Below are positions 1 through 11,500 of a stretch of 64,000 bases of DNA, piece by piece; position 1 is the stretch's first letter; every line of letters starts with the position of its first letter. The stretch is taken from contig JAVTVY010017181.1 in NCBI GenBank assembly GCA_036873755.1, positions 603,501 to 667,500 on the forward strand, in the 5' to 3' direction. The DNA is from Hanleya hanleyi. Taxonomy: Eukaryota > Mollusca > Polyplacophora > Lepidopleurida > Hanleyidae. The translations under genes and the position numbers were made by a program. Below the pieces are notes generated by a model that was not told the DNA's origin, did not search any database, and worked only from the letters and a program-made list of their open reading frames with translations.

Positions 1-868
1 TAAATAGAAATATATGTAGGCCTATTGGAATATAATTTTGTTTATTTCATTAAAAAAAAAAGGCTTCAATATCCCACAGGCCAGGCAACTGTGCTTTCAA
101 TTGCATGTGGATGATTTTTCTCAAATTGCCATTCCCTGCATTTGTGTCTTTCTAATTCCTTCAATTTCATTTTAAGCTGTAAAAAAGAAATCATTCTATA
201 GATCTACATTGTCGAATTTTAATTCCAAAAATTTGTTACGGAATCCATTTTTTTTCTCTCTTTTCAACTTGTATTTTCCGCACGACAGTTTTCAGTGTTG
301 CATTTTCAAAGAATACTTTGTGTTGTTATTCTTTGGTCGGATTCTCATGCCCTTTAGATCTAGGAAATAAAATCTATTCGAATTTGCTTGTTCGTGGACG
401 GGGGAGGGTCATTTGAGAGCGGCTGTATTTCATATGTGGGTATAGAATTGATGTATCTAACATTTTCCCCCATGATTATCTGTATTCGATCCACCGTGCG
501 ATCTACTCTTTGCTAGCCACCCTTGTCGCTATGAAAATGAAAAATTACACGCCCAAACTTTCCTGATACTATTTCTTACAAATTCATCACTTAGTTTTGT
601 CTTCCGTGGGAATTGGGTCATGACGTAATGTCGTAGATATGGCAACTGACTTGCTCCGATCTCATTGGATGGAGATACGTGATTCGTAGTAAGTCGTGCA
701 TCTTATAGTAAAATACTTGAACGAAAACTACGGTGTAATTTGTCATTATTCTCCAGTATTTCCCAGTATTTTCAGGGGTAAAATTTCAAGGAGCATAATA
801 TAGTGTAATGAAACTGACTTGCATCCATACGCTACTTTATTTTTCTGATAATTTAAACATTCATTTCA
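1..868. other. No gene recognised
   Basis: AT-rich sequence with no convincing coding frame, RNA gene or repeat structure. It lies downstream (minus strand) of the splice donor of the Myb/SANT-like exon, so it is at least partly intron if that gene is real. No second exon could be identified here. Confidence 0.5.
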
Positions 869-874
869 ACTCAC

Positions 875-1325
875 CATTCGGGGCTGTTTCCAGCCCCCCA
901 ACAATGCCAACAAAGCTTGAGCTGTCCCGATACATGTCGTATATCTTATCGCGGACAGTTGTATCTTTCAGTTCACCTGTCGGCCCCGGGTCTGCACTTC
1001 CCCCGCCCGTCTTCCTCATCTCTCGTAGCTCGCCGGCTACGCTTTTTTTGGCCATCATCTTCAGGCCCTTCCATTTCTCCTTTACATCCGCTTCACTTCT
1101 CGCGGCATTCCCGATCGCATTTACAGCTTGTGTAATTTCCTTCCAAATTTTGTTTTTATGCTGATTTGTTATGGCATTCGTCAGCTTGTTTTCTAATACA
1201 GCCTTGTGAACCTCGAAGAGTTCGACAAGGCAGGCCTGTTCAGCCGTGGAAAAATTTGGTTTTCTCTTTCGTTTCTCTTTACCTTTCCCCTTTCCCTCCG
1301 TGACGACTGCATGCAGTTCAGCCAT
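875..1325 (-). CDS. Myb/SANT-like DNA-binding protein, 5' coding exon
   Basis: The ATG at 1325 opens a frame of about 150 codons. It starts with a very basic KGKGKEKRKRK stretch (likely nuclear localisation) followed at residues ~23-100 by a Myb/SANT-like helical domain with the aromatic anchors IWKEI and KEKWKGLK. The short blocks KTGGG and GIVGG follow, as in NAIF1/MSANTD-type proteins and in the Myb-like partner ORFs of PIF/Harbinger transposons. That family knowledge suggests sequence-specific DNA binding in the nucleus. The coding stretch runs into a perfect donor (GTGAGT at 874-869, after ...AATG), so this is probably the first coding exon and the few codons after 875 are intron read-through. 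No transposase or second exon is visible. It may be a Harbinger accessory gene or a domesticated host gene. Seen: domain pattern and donor; inferred: function. Confidence 0.6.
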
Positions 1326-1394
1326 GTTGAATTTCCCGCGGTTTACAAATTATACAGGAAGTTTATATTGCAATGTATTCTGGGATTGAATTTA

Positions 1395-1570
1395 TCATTG
1401 TCCCAGGGGTAAATTTTACGGGGATAACTTTATCTCTGGGATAGTTAACCCACCGGCTAAACCACGTTTCAGCAACACCTACTTACCCCATGTTTAGCTA
1501 ACCCTGGGTTTTGGAATTTATCCCCGGGTTTTCACTAACCTGGGGATAAATTTAACCCACCGTTGAACAA
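1395..1570. repeat. Palindrome-rich GGGGATAA/TTATCCCC block
   Basis: Several GGGGATAA, TTATCCCC and AACCC words alternate in both orientations upstream of the Myb-like exon. The clearest structure is a hairpin at 1515-1552 with 16-nt arms (1515-1530 and 1537-1552, one mismatch) and a 6-nt loop. A related CAGGGGTAAA word occurs at ~774 on the other side of the exon and again at ~1404, in direct orientation. This could be the terminal region of a DNA transposon carrying the exon, but no clean TIR and target-duplication pair was found. Confidence 0.45.
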
Positions 1571-1659
1571 CCGGCTCCAGGAGTATTCGGACAGTTTTCC
1601 AGGGTTTTTCCATTCTCTAAATCCAGGGTATGAAAATTTGTTTTGAGAAAGGCAGGATA

Positions 1660-1865
1660 TGGTAGTCCAGGGTTTCCATGGACGAGGATGGACACACTGT
1701 CCAGGGTTTCCATGGATGTCATGAGGATGGACACATTATCCAGGGTTTCCATGGACAAGGAGGGACAAATTGTCCAGCGTTTTCACAGACGAGGATGGAC
1801 ACTGTCCAGGGTTTGATGGACGAGGATGGACACTGTCCAGGGATTCCATGTGTAGGGTTTCCATG
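1660..1865. repeat. Minisatellite, ~30-36 bp units (TCCAGGGTTTCCATGGA...)
   Basis: About five or six imperfect units of the form GTCCAGGGTTTCCATGGA-CGAGGATGGACAC follow one another. The reading frames across this block on both strands are by-products of the repeat and not genes. Confidence 0.8.
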
Positions 1866-2794
1866 TTTCCTGCAGTATTGCTGCAGATCAACTCGTTTTG
1901 ACAACTGATCCATGTAACTTGAACCACATATATCTGGATTTCTGAGTCCATATATGCAGGCACTAGATCCCATCATGAGACATAAGAATAATCATTTTGA
2001 ATATTAAACATCTGCATGAAATGAATAATTGCTATGATTATATGGATCAATATATGTTAGGCCACATTCTAGTTTAATTTATTGGTGTTAAATTGTCATG
2101 ATAATAGTTTTTTTTCAATGCCATTTTTGTGGATGTAAATGTTACTACCGGTACCCTTGAATATATTCATTGTCAGCTTATTAATGTAATACTGAAAGAC
2201 ACTATATTAAATTATCAGGAATTCCACAGAGTATATACAATTATCAAAGTTCTGCAATATGGGCACAAGTCTTTGCAGCAGACCTTCAGCTGCAGAAATG
2301 TGCGAAAGCCCTTCTGAATCACTTTGAATAGGATTAAGTTGTGAATGTCTCAGAACATTACATTGATAACAGAACATTGTGTACTGATTATTATTGAGTG
2401 TAATGAATAAGTTTCCAGAGAAACTCTTAGACTAGAATACTACTGTGCGATCTAAGTCTATTATATTCCAAATCATTACGACTGGAACATTCTACATTAT
2501 GTGGAGTGTAAATTAGTAAAACCTGGTAATGTGGTTTTTAATAATGTGGTCATTCTGGTGATGAAAAATACTGTAACCAATTTGTAAATAACTAAATTGT
2601 ACATGTATGAACCATATGGCAGGGTTGAAGATGACTCGTATTTGAAATTTTGCTTTACAATTTGAGCAGTGTGTCAAATTAACATACCCCTGTCCGAGAT
2701 TACTAGTGAAAAAGATTATGCAAGTCACTGCTGAAATGAAATTATAATGTCCCTTGTTATAAAGTCCAATTTCCATGCTGAATTCTCCATATTC
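1866..2794. other. No gene recognised
   Basis: AT-rich unique-looking sequence between two CCATGG-rich minisatellites. Nothing further is supported. Confidence 0.5.
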
Positions 2795-3010
2795 CATGGT
2801 TTCCATGGACATCATGATCCATGGTGTCCATGGTGTCCATGGACATCATCCATGGATTTCCATGGTGTCCATGGAGATCGTCTATGGATTGTGAATTTGT
2901 CCATGCTGTCCAGAATATTGTGATCATGGACATTATCCATGGTTTCCAGCATAATTCCAGGGATTCCAGCCTAATTCCATGGATTTGTAGTCAACCCTGG
3001 ATATAAACCC
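2795..3010. repeat. CCATGG-rich minisatellite
   Basis: Short imperfect units built on TCCATGGTGTCCATGGACATCAT fragments, with many CCATGG palindromes, ending in CCAGGG/CCTGGA words. It shares its vocabulary (TCCATGG, CCAGGG) with the block at 1660-1865, so both probably derive from one source. Confidence 0.7.
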
Positions 3011-3264
3011 TGGAATTTCTATAGCCGGGAAATCTCGACTGTGTTTGGTAAAATATAGTGATGGACACGACCCTCAGAACCACGAGCCAGAAGTTTTTGG
3101 GCTAGGGCGACCCCCACCGATCAATCAGGCCTAATAATAATTATTTCAAATCAATTTTTCTGACCAACTGCATTAGCCTCTGCTTTACTTGTCCAACTAT
3201 AAGCCAATAAGCAGATAAATAAGTGGTGTGGGAAAGTTGTGGTAGGCCTTAATATCATTCTTTC

Positions 3265-3505
3265 ATGTGGAAACTATGATGTGGAGTTTCATCACATAAT
3301 GAATATTATTCAAATATTATATTTATTAAATACAAGAAATATATTATATATTATAATAAAATAAAAAATAAAAAATTTCTTTTTGATTATATATTATTAT
3401 TTATTTTATTATATTTAAATATATATTATTATATTTATTATATACAATTCTCATATTTATGAGTTTCACATCATAGTTTTTGAAACTATGATGTGGAAAC
3501 TATGA
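3265..3505. repeat. AT-only core between inverted AAACTATGATGTG arms
   Basis: AAACTATGATGTG occurs at ~3274 and inverted at ~3465, with further copies at 3484 and 3498, enclosing ~150 bp made almost wholly of A and T (3300-3450). It looks like a small foldback or a cruciform-prone AT island. Confidence 0.5.
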
Positions 3506-4186
3506 TATGGACTGGGGGAGAATAACTTCTTCTATGATGTCTGCTACATAATCACAACTATTAATTTATGTGAGATCTATATTCAACTGGATATTGACAA
3601 AACACAAGAGCTGGACAAAATAAAGCCGAACCAATATGATGAATAAAAATTCTAGAAAATGCCAACAGTTGTACTATTCATTTTACAATATACGGCACTG
3701 AATGTAAAGAAATTACATTCCTGTTAAATATCCCCTGTCAAGGTTCAGTATTCTTTCTTATCTAAGCAGGTATCGGTATGTGGCTAGCTGTAATAGATCA
3801 GATAATTTCAAATATATTCAAATATGATGAATATAGAAAGTTGGTGTTTGGTGGAGTCTAATAATCACTGATGAAGAGGGAGCTCAGGACTTAAGGTTTT
3901 GCTGCACTGGTATAAGAGTAGAGTTAAGTGATGGGCATCTAGACTGATAAAAATAATTGTTATTATTTGTCAGAAATTAACCATTGACCAATATGATTCC
4001 TGTCCAATAAAAGATTTATGGTCTCTGTTTTTGGTTTATCAGCAGAATATTCATGTACACTGATGCAGGCTTCAGGAAGGTGGGTGTTCAGGTTGGATTT
4101 TGTCCCTTTAGCCATACACAAATGTTGTGCTGCAGGATTTTAGTTGCAGCATGTATTTCACAAGCTGTTGTCCAAGCACCCATTAC
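3506..4186. other. No gene recognised
   Basis: AT-rich, no supported feature. Confidence 0.5.
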
Positions 4187-4510
4187 CTAGCACCATGTTC
4201 TTCTTGTAACCTTGTTGGGATTGGGAATGTTTATCATGATGATGCAACACATCATTTTGTGAGTCCCGCCAGTTGTCAAAAACAAATCTACAGTACCTAT
4301 GCCGTGAAATATCACCATGGAGAGCTGAGCTAATACAGTGAAAAAAAAGCAATTTCCATCTCCTGGAACATCTAAAACTTGGCCGGATTGTTGCACAAAA
4401 GTGCAAGCAGCTGTTGCGTTCACACTTTCTGATGTAGAAACCTTGGCATAATTGTGTTCCTTTTCCAACAGTGCAGAGTGGATGGAACAAATTTCTCTCC
4501 TTGTAATCAT
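4187..4510 (-). pseudogene. OTU-like cysteine protease relic
   Basis: In the minus frame starting at 4510 the peptide DVPGDGNCFF, followed by a hydrophobic helix and a QLS turn, matches the catalytic-cysteine signature of OTU deubiquitinases (GDGNC-[FL]-[FY]-R). In OTU proteins the Asp and Cys of this motif belong to the active site. After about 25 residues the similarity is lost and continuation pieces appear to fall in neighbouring frames. No His box can be placed. OTU modules occur in host enzymes and in some Helitron-type and other mobile-element proteins; which source applies here cannot be told. Seen: the motif; inferred: a short dead fragment. Confidence 0.45.
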
Positions 4511-6203
4511 TGTATGTGATTCTTTGACACATTTGATTTGGAATAACTGTGTTCATCCATATTGTAAGATTTTTTTCTCTCTGTTTTTTGTAGCTTCAAT
4601 ATATATATGTAAAAAAACAAATTCAAATACTCTACTGAAAGCTCAATATTATTTCATAACCTTATTCATTGAGTTAATAGCATTTTAATAAGGCTATGTT
4701 AATAATTTCTCAAGTCACACCAGGGGACATAATGTAACACTGGTTGATAAAGTTACCTCCCCTCAACTATAACCATACAAGTCAAAAGAAAACTTTCAAG
4801 TGTAAACTTTTTAGAGACCGATTTGGTTGTGTTTTGTTATGAAAAAGAGGTGTTTGTGTCATAGAATTACTTTCTGGGAGATATTGAATAGTATGTCGGT
4901 AGTTTATATGTATAGATTTCTGACGTATCTATGCCTGAAACACGGCTATTCATATTAGCTTAAATTCTCAATACCAGTGACGTGCATATTCATGAGATGG
5001 TAATAGCGTAGATTATCGCTACCGCAAAACAGGGGGGAGATATTTATGAATATTGTCCAACAGAAAAATCTATTTAGAGTTTAAAAAATACGGGTATAAT
5101 CTACAGGAATTTACAACGTCAACACAGTGGCCTAAACGTCAATATACAGTGGCCTAAACTGACCTTTTTTGGACTTCCAAGTCCAAATCTCAATGAAGAG
5201 GTTACTTTGGCTGACAGCTGTCAATCAACGAGCAGACGACGCCCTTATTTCCGGACGGGGTCTGTTGTTTTTTCAATAACAATATATTTTTCGTTCCAAC
5301 TTTATTGGTGGTTCTTATATTTTTGAAGGGGATTTTATTCAGTCACGAAGTGCAAAAAATAGTCTCTAGAAGAAAACCAGATGTTGATTTCCGAGATGCA
5401 ATATTCAAAATGACCCCCTAATACGACGGGTACCCGGATGTAAACCGGATATACCGTGAAAAAAGATTCGTTAGGGTACAGTTATCCATGGAGTTGTGTG
5501 CATTTCTCATAAGCACACATGTTGCCTATTGAGTTCGCTTCGCGAACGACCGGCTTCTCTGCGCTCACTATTAAACATATATAATCAAAACATAAGATAA
5601 TGATTATTGCTGATTGGTTTCACATGAATGAGCTAGGGGATCATCTCCAAAGTATTCATAATGTTGCTTTCTGACTGGAGTTAAATAGCGATACATTTTG
5701 TGGGATACCGGTACCACAAGCATAATCTCTAGCCCAAATAGCTCGGTAGTCCGTTGAATCTGACAGGCCCAAGTTTTGGCGAGTCCCTTTTCACTCTATA
5801 CGTTACGTATATGTCGTTTTTTTGTGTGGTAGTTCTGTTTTGTTTGATTTTATTGTATTGTATTGTGAGATGGCTGGATACTATTACCGGTACTAAGAAG
5901 TTCAGTCTGCTGAAGAATTCCAAAAATTACTATGCTTAGCTCCATTGGCGCATATAAGTGAACGTGATCAGTAGTATAGAAACCGAAAATTCCCACGACT
6001 TAACGTTAACCTAGACTTTGTATCAGGGAATAACAAAGACGAATCTGAACAGGTCTGGTGTGTGCCCTATGCATCGAGGGGAGCGAAACCTGCTTCACGG
6101 AGAAGTCTATTCGGAGTCTGCATACACTACCTTGTTAAGCTTGATGGATTCTTGCAAAAACGATGCGGGCAGGGTAGGCGCTAACGATACAATATAATAT
6201 CAC
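4511..6203. other. No gene recognised; probably contains LINE 5' UTR at its right end
   Basis: No coding gene. Two copies of ACAGTGGCCTAAAC lie at ~5118 and ~5144, and a small GTTCGCTTCGCGAAC hairpin lies at ~5530. The last few hundred bases before 6204 probably include the 5' untranslated region of the LINE, but its 5' boundary and target duplication could not be located. Confidence 0.5.
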
Positions 6204-8549
6204 ATGGCCTCTCGCTCTGCTGTTCTACCTGGTGCTAGCCTAAATAACCTGGTGACTTGCCCGAGTGCAGACCTTATAAGCTGCAGCTCCACTAGACCAG
6301 CGCAACACAATGCAAAGGAAATCAAAGCGAATTTTGAGTTAAATGTTGGAAAAACCCTGGCTAAACAGATTGCTGCTGCAAACCGTCCTACTAACTTACA
6401 GATCAAATATACAGGGGGAGGCATTGTCATTCAAGCAGATGCTGCAATGTACTGCGTCCTTCGTAAAGCACTAGACAAATTATACACAAACTATCATACG
6501 GATAAAGGCTCTGTAAAAACCCAGAGGTTAACAGATACCAAGGATATTGAAACCCAGGTCACTTACAGAGTAACTCTATGCTCTGAGCAGTCCTACTCGG
6601 TAAATGCTTACCATACAACATCCTGTCTGCTCATCAATGGCAGATCCCCGGATGCTTTCCAAGCAGATTTTAAAGATATCATTGACGGCATAAGATCCAT
6701 CAAGGTAAACGGCGTGTGTGTCGACTTGTCTAGCTGGAACGAAAGACTTAAAGCTCTTTTCCAAGCGGCTCTCATCCAGTGTCTTCATAGACCATCTTCA
6801 TCCTCGACATTACCGGCTACTAGACAATCTTCAAAATCTACCTATCACCAGAAAACTACAGCACCTCCAGTTTCAACTCAGGTTAAACGTAGACTTCAAA
6901 GTCAATCCCAATCTAAATCTAATAGTCAGTGCACAAAATGGAAGAAGAACTGTGTAACTCGTTCAGCTTTCTGTGACAATGGTCTGCATTGGATACATTA
7001 CAGATGTGCCAAGTTATCTCCCCTAGATATCCTAGAGATTGAAAAAGAGAATGATACACCATTCAATTGTACAGATCCCAGTCATGTCATCCATGCTATT
7101 GGTTCCGCCCCTGCACTGGTTACCCAATCCATCAAAGCTGTGTCATCCGGTGCTCTGGTGGTCTCCCCTGAATCTCCACCTTTGACAAGCCCTCCCTCTT
7201 CCAACAGCATACAGAACTCTACTTTTAAACCTCCAGCCAATCCATCCAGGGTTGTTGTTGGTTCAGATCTTGTCGTTCCAACAGGAATTCCATCTTCTAA
7301 CTCCAGTCTCGCACAGTCCATCCTGGCAGAAGAATCCCATCCATCAGGCCCCCTGCCGTTCTGTTTAATGTGTCAATTTTGTGACCAACCTATAGGATCC
7401 GATGGTCAGTCTGTAACATGCAAAACGTGTCAAGCCGATTTTCACCACTCCTGTTGTGAAGCTGCTTCTGACGACTTTGTGTGCCCGTCCTGTGAACAGT
7501 GTATGTTGTCCACGTTAGTTGTACCACCACAGAATCCCGATCCAGCTCCTTCAGATTTCATTGCACCCACGGAGGTCGAAAATCCTGTTTTGCCTGACTT
7601 TGCAAACTTACGAGCCCGTGAGTCTAAACTAAAGAAGGCTGAAGCTGATATAAAGAAAAAGGAAGCTAGTATTCGTGACACCAAGAGGGACCTGTCTGCG
7701 GCCCAATCATACATTTCAAAGCTTGAAGCACGCATTGAGGAACTTGAGAAGTCAAACAAACTCTTAAGGTTGAGAGTTCTAGCACTTGAGTCTGACAACA
7801 ATTCCAACTCACACAATAGGTCTGTATCGTCACATCTTCCGGTAAATTCCAGTGTCCCTGCAAACTCCACTATCCCTGTCAATTCAAATATGGACATGTC
7901 AAACCTTTATCAACGTATCCAGAATCTAGAAACTGAAGACTTGAAACGATGTATCACTCATTTGGAAACCAGAAGTACCAGTCCTTCGGCTTCTACCATG
8001 TCACATGTTCAACATTCCCAGCCTACAATGCAGATTCATAGTCATCCTGTTGTCCCAAGCCACTCTACGCATTATGTGCCCTACATGAATCCCGGCCTAC
8101 CTCCTGCTGCTTTCCAGACTTCATATCCCCTTCCACATCCATTCCTGCAGAGTCGTCCTTCTGGATACCCATATCCGGTCCCTCGCCCAGCTGGATACCC
8201 ATACCCGGCTCCTCCAGCATATACGAGTCTTCCAAGGATGACCCCAGATCTGGCTCCCAGTCACCATCCAATCTTCTACCACAGCCCAAATGTCCAGGCA
8301 GGTAATCATGGCACTCCATCCTTAAATGTACCTTATAAGCCTAGTCATATTTTCAAACCTTACATCCCTGTTACCTCAATGCAACCGGAATTCAGAGCTC
8401 CATCCTATCATACATCAACAGTGCCTACCCCTTCCAGTAAACCAGCAGAGTCTGTCTCACGTACTAACGTCATCGAATCTGCCAAGTCTCTTACAAATTC
8501 AAATTTAACGTGTAAACTTCCCTCTCCTGCTGAAGCAAGACTGGATTAA
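6204..8549 (+). CDS. LINE ORF1: cysteine-finger, coiled-coil nucleic-acid-binding protein
   Basis: Intact 781-residue frame from the ATG at 6204. Residues ~1-240 form a folded-looking region of unknown type. Residues ~243-295 hold a Cys/His cluster resembling a degenerate PHD finger (CVTRSAFCDNGLHWIHYRC). Residues ~387-430 hold a clearer C4HC3 PHD-type finger (CQFC...CKTC...FHHSCC...CPSC). A charged coiled coil spans ~468-535, and ~580-760 is rich in Pro, Ser and Tyr with repeated GYPYP blocks. By family knowledge ORF1 proteins of this group coat the LINE RNA and multimerise, which the coiled coil would support; PHD fingers in such proteins may help chromatin targeting. It sits 25 bp upstream of ORF2. 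No frameshift or stop was seen, in contrast to ORF2. Confidence 0.8.
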   Translation: MASRSAVLPGASLNNLVTCPSADLISCSSTRPAQHNAKEIKANFELNVGKTLAKQIAAANRPTNLQIKYTGGGIVIQADAAMYCVLRKALDKLYTNYHTDKGSVKTQRLTDTKDIETQVTYRVTLCSEQSYSVNAYHTTSCLLINGRSPDAFQADFKDIIDGIRSIKVNGVCVDLSSWNERLKALFQAALIQCLHRPSSSSTLPATRQSSKSTYHQKTTAPPVSTQVKRRLQSQSQSKSNSQCTKWKKNCVTRSAFCDNGLHWIHYRCAKLSPLDILEIEKENDTPFNCTDPSHVIHAIGSAPALVTQSIKAVSSGALVVSPESPPLTSPPSSNSIQNSTFKPPANPSRVVVGSDLVVPTGIPSSNSSLAQSILAEESHPSGPLPFCLMCQFCDQPIGSDGQSVTCKTCQADFHHSCCEAASDDFVCPSCEQCMLSTLVVPPQNPDPAPSDFIAPTEVENPVLPDFANLRARESKLKKAEADIKKKEASIRDTKRDLSAAQSYISKLEARIEELEKSNKLLRLRVLALESDNNSNSHNRSVSSHLPVNSSVPANSTIPVNSNMDMSNLYQRIQNLETEDLKRCITHLETRSTSPSASTMSHVQHSQPTMQIHSHPVVPSHSTHYVPYMNPGLPPAAFQTSYPLPHPFLQSRPSGYPYPVPRPAGYPYPAPPAYTSLPRMTPDLAPSHHPIFYHSPNVQAGNHGTPSLNVPYKPSHIFKPYIPVTSMQPEFRAPSYHTSTVPTPSSKPAESVSRTNVIESAKSLTNSNLTCKLPSPAEARLD

Positions 8550-8574
8550 CTCAGGACTGTGACAACCAATTAGC

Positions 8575-11500
8575 ATGCAACAGCCAACCTGCATCTTCTA
8601 TTCAGAAGTCTTTTTTAGATCTGCGCCTTCAGCAAAACCCACTAACATAGCAACAGCAAGTCCAGTCACCTCGCAGTCTTCCAAACTGTCGACATCTTTG
8701 CCCCAGCTTCTAAATATAGCATCTTTCAACTGTAAAAACATCATTACCAACAGTGAAGCTGTTCATGTCATTTTGAGAAATGCTGACCTCGTTTGTCTCC
8801 AGGAACATTGGCTGTTTAATTTCCAGCATGACGTCCTTAAAGAATTTCACCCTGAATTTTTAGCGGAACTAAAGTCCGTCGACGACAGTGATCCTATACC
8901 CTCAACACACAAACCAAGAGGCTATGGCGGAGTAGCAATCTTGTGGAAAAAGGCACTGGACCATCTTGTGGTACCTATCCCGGATGGAAGTTGCAGAATT
9001 CAAGTCATCTCTATCTCCACCTCTCCACTTCCTGTTCTGTTAGTCTCAGCATATATGCCAACACGCGGGAGTGCAGCCTTCGATCTTGCTTACCAGGATG
9101 TCCTCGACGAGTTGTATGAACTGGTCACCAAATACAGCCCGTCACACTGCATCTTCCTGGCAGGTGATTTCAACTGCGATCTAACAACAGATTGTGTCTC
9201 CAAGAGAAAAACAGATCTGCTATTGTTTCTAGATGAGTTGGGGCTCGTTTATCAAACCTCCGGCCCTACTTTTGAGCATCCAAATGGGAGGGACCATTCT
9301 ACCATCGACTACTTCATCTTCCCCGAGGGTTCCAAGCATCTCGTAGGTCTCGTCAAACGTTTCGATAAGATCTTTATTAACAGTTCTGACCACCATCCTA
9401 TTGGCACAACTCTTCACGTATCTGCTACACTCAATGCGACCTCTGCCCCAAAATCTGATGCAATTCCGCAAAAATTCTTCCCCCGAATCGTCTGGGACAA
9501 AGTCGACAAAGCAGAATACCAAGATCTCATCTTAGCATCTCTGGGTGACTATAATCTGGAGATTCTCTCCCGTTACGACATAGGAAGAGTCTACCTAAAA
9601 TTCTGTGAATCCCTTACCAGTGCTGCACTTGAAGCAAGCAGCCAGCCTACAGTCAGGGAGAAGAGGAAAATTTCACATTTATGCTCGGCGGAGATCGCAG
9701 CTGCTGCCGCAGCAAACAGGAAAGCTCACTGGACGTGGAAGAGTGCTGGTTCTCCACATGATCCTCAGCATCCCGCCACTCAACAGCGCCGAGATGCTAA
9801 GATATCTCTTAGACAGGCACAACGACAGACTGCAGCCGAAAGATCAAACCGTAAGCTTGCAACATTAATGGAGGCAGACTCCAACGACAAACAGTTATTC
9901 TTCAAATTGGTCCGTCAGCAAAGGAAAGCTAAGAATGTTGATCTTAACACCCTTCATGTGGGTGATCACATATACTCTAGTGACCAGATCCTAGAAGGAT
10001 GGCATTCTCGCTTTACGCAGATCTCCACCCCGTCAAAAAATCCTTCCTACAACAGTCGTTTCAAAGCTGAAGCCCAGTTTGACGAAATCTTAATTACCGA
10101 TCTTTGTCGTATGCAAAATGATCACACACCTGTAACTACTGCCGAAATAGAACAGTCCATCTTAAAACTTGGCCGCAACAAGGCTCCAGACTGCTCGGGT
10201 GTGACTGCTGAACACCTGAGATTTGCCAGCTCCATAGTCCTTGCGTCCCTTACAGTGTTGGTTAATGCCATACTGGATTACAGTTTCTTTCCAGCAGAAA
10301 TGAAGACTGGGATACTCACCCCAATATTCAAGAAAAAGGGAAGGACAGAACAAGCAGCCAACTATCGTGGTATAACTGTCACATCGCTAGTCACCAAAGT
10401 TGTTGAAAGCATAATCCGTACCACGATGAACCCACAGCTGATGTTACAGCAAAATCCCTTGCAGTGTGGCTTTACAGCAGGCATCTCTCCCTTGTACAGT
10501 GCAATCATCTTATAGGAGTCGGTCAACGAGAACAAATCAAAGTATTCAGCATATGTTGGTCTACTTGATGCCAGAGCTGCGTTCGATGTGGTTGATCACT
10601 CCATCCTTCTCAGAAAACTGTATCTAGCCGGCGTTCAGGGTTCCATGTGGCTAACCATCTCGGATCTTCATACCAGAGACAAGACTAAGATCAAATGGCA
10701 GGGTTCCCTATCTGATCCAGTCACTATCCAACAGGGTGTGCGCCAAGGGGGCATCCTCTCTACGGATCTGTACAAGGTATATATCAATGACCTGCTCAAC
10801 AGACTCACTCACTGTGGCCATGGAGCTCGGGTGGGAGTGGTCCCCTGTCCAGCCCCTACGTGTGCTGACGATGTATGTCTCAATGCCTGCAACGATTTCA
10901 ACCTTCAAACCCTGCTGGATATTGCAGTTGATTATAGCAAAGACCAACACTATGATCTTCAGCCGTCTAAGAGTGCGATCCTGTGTTCCGAGAAATCTGC
11001 CGATTGCGAGTTCTCTCTCGATGGTGTCGTCATGTCCATTGCTAGCTCTGCCGTTCATTTGGGTCTACACCGGGATGGCTCTATCTTGAAGGCTCGCCCA
11101 TCCATTGACGAAAATGTCAGGAAAGCAAGACGCGCGATGTATTCCCTAATGGCTCCTGGACTACTTGGCATTAACGGCTTGAATCCTGTAACCGCACATC
11201 ACCTGTTGGAAACCTACGTCCTACCCATCTTACTGCACGGCGTCGAGACCCTCTACCTGACCCAGGGAGATGTACAGCTCCTGCATCTCTTTTATGTTAA
11301 GGCTCTAAAACAAATCTTGTCTCTACCGGACCGTGTGGCCCAACCTGCAGTCTATATCCTCCTTGGCTGCCTGCCTATGGAGGCCCGGATTCATCTTCGA
11401 ATGCTGACATTTCTGAGAAATATCTGTTCTGGTGGAAACTTGTTGTTGCATGAAATCTGCACTAGGCAAACCATTATGAAGGGCTTCAATGGCAAGAGTT

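Noticed and set aside
1552..3006. Frames across the CCATGG minisatellites
   Set aside because: Low-complexity translation of tandem repeats on both strands.
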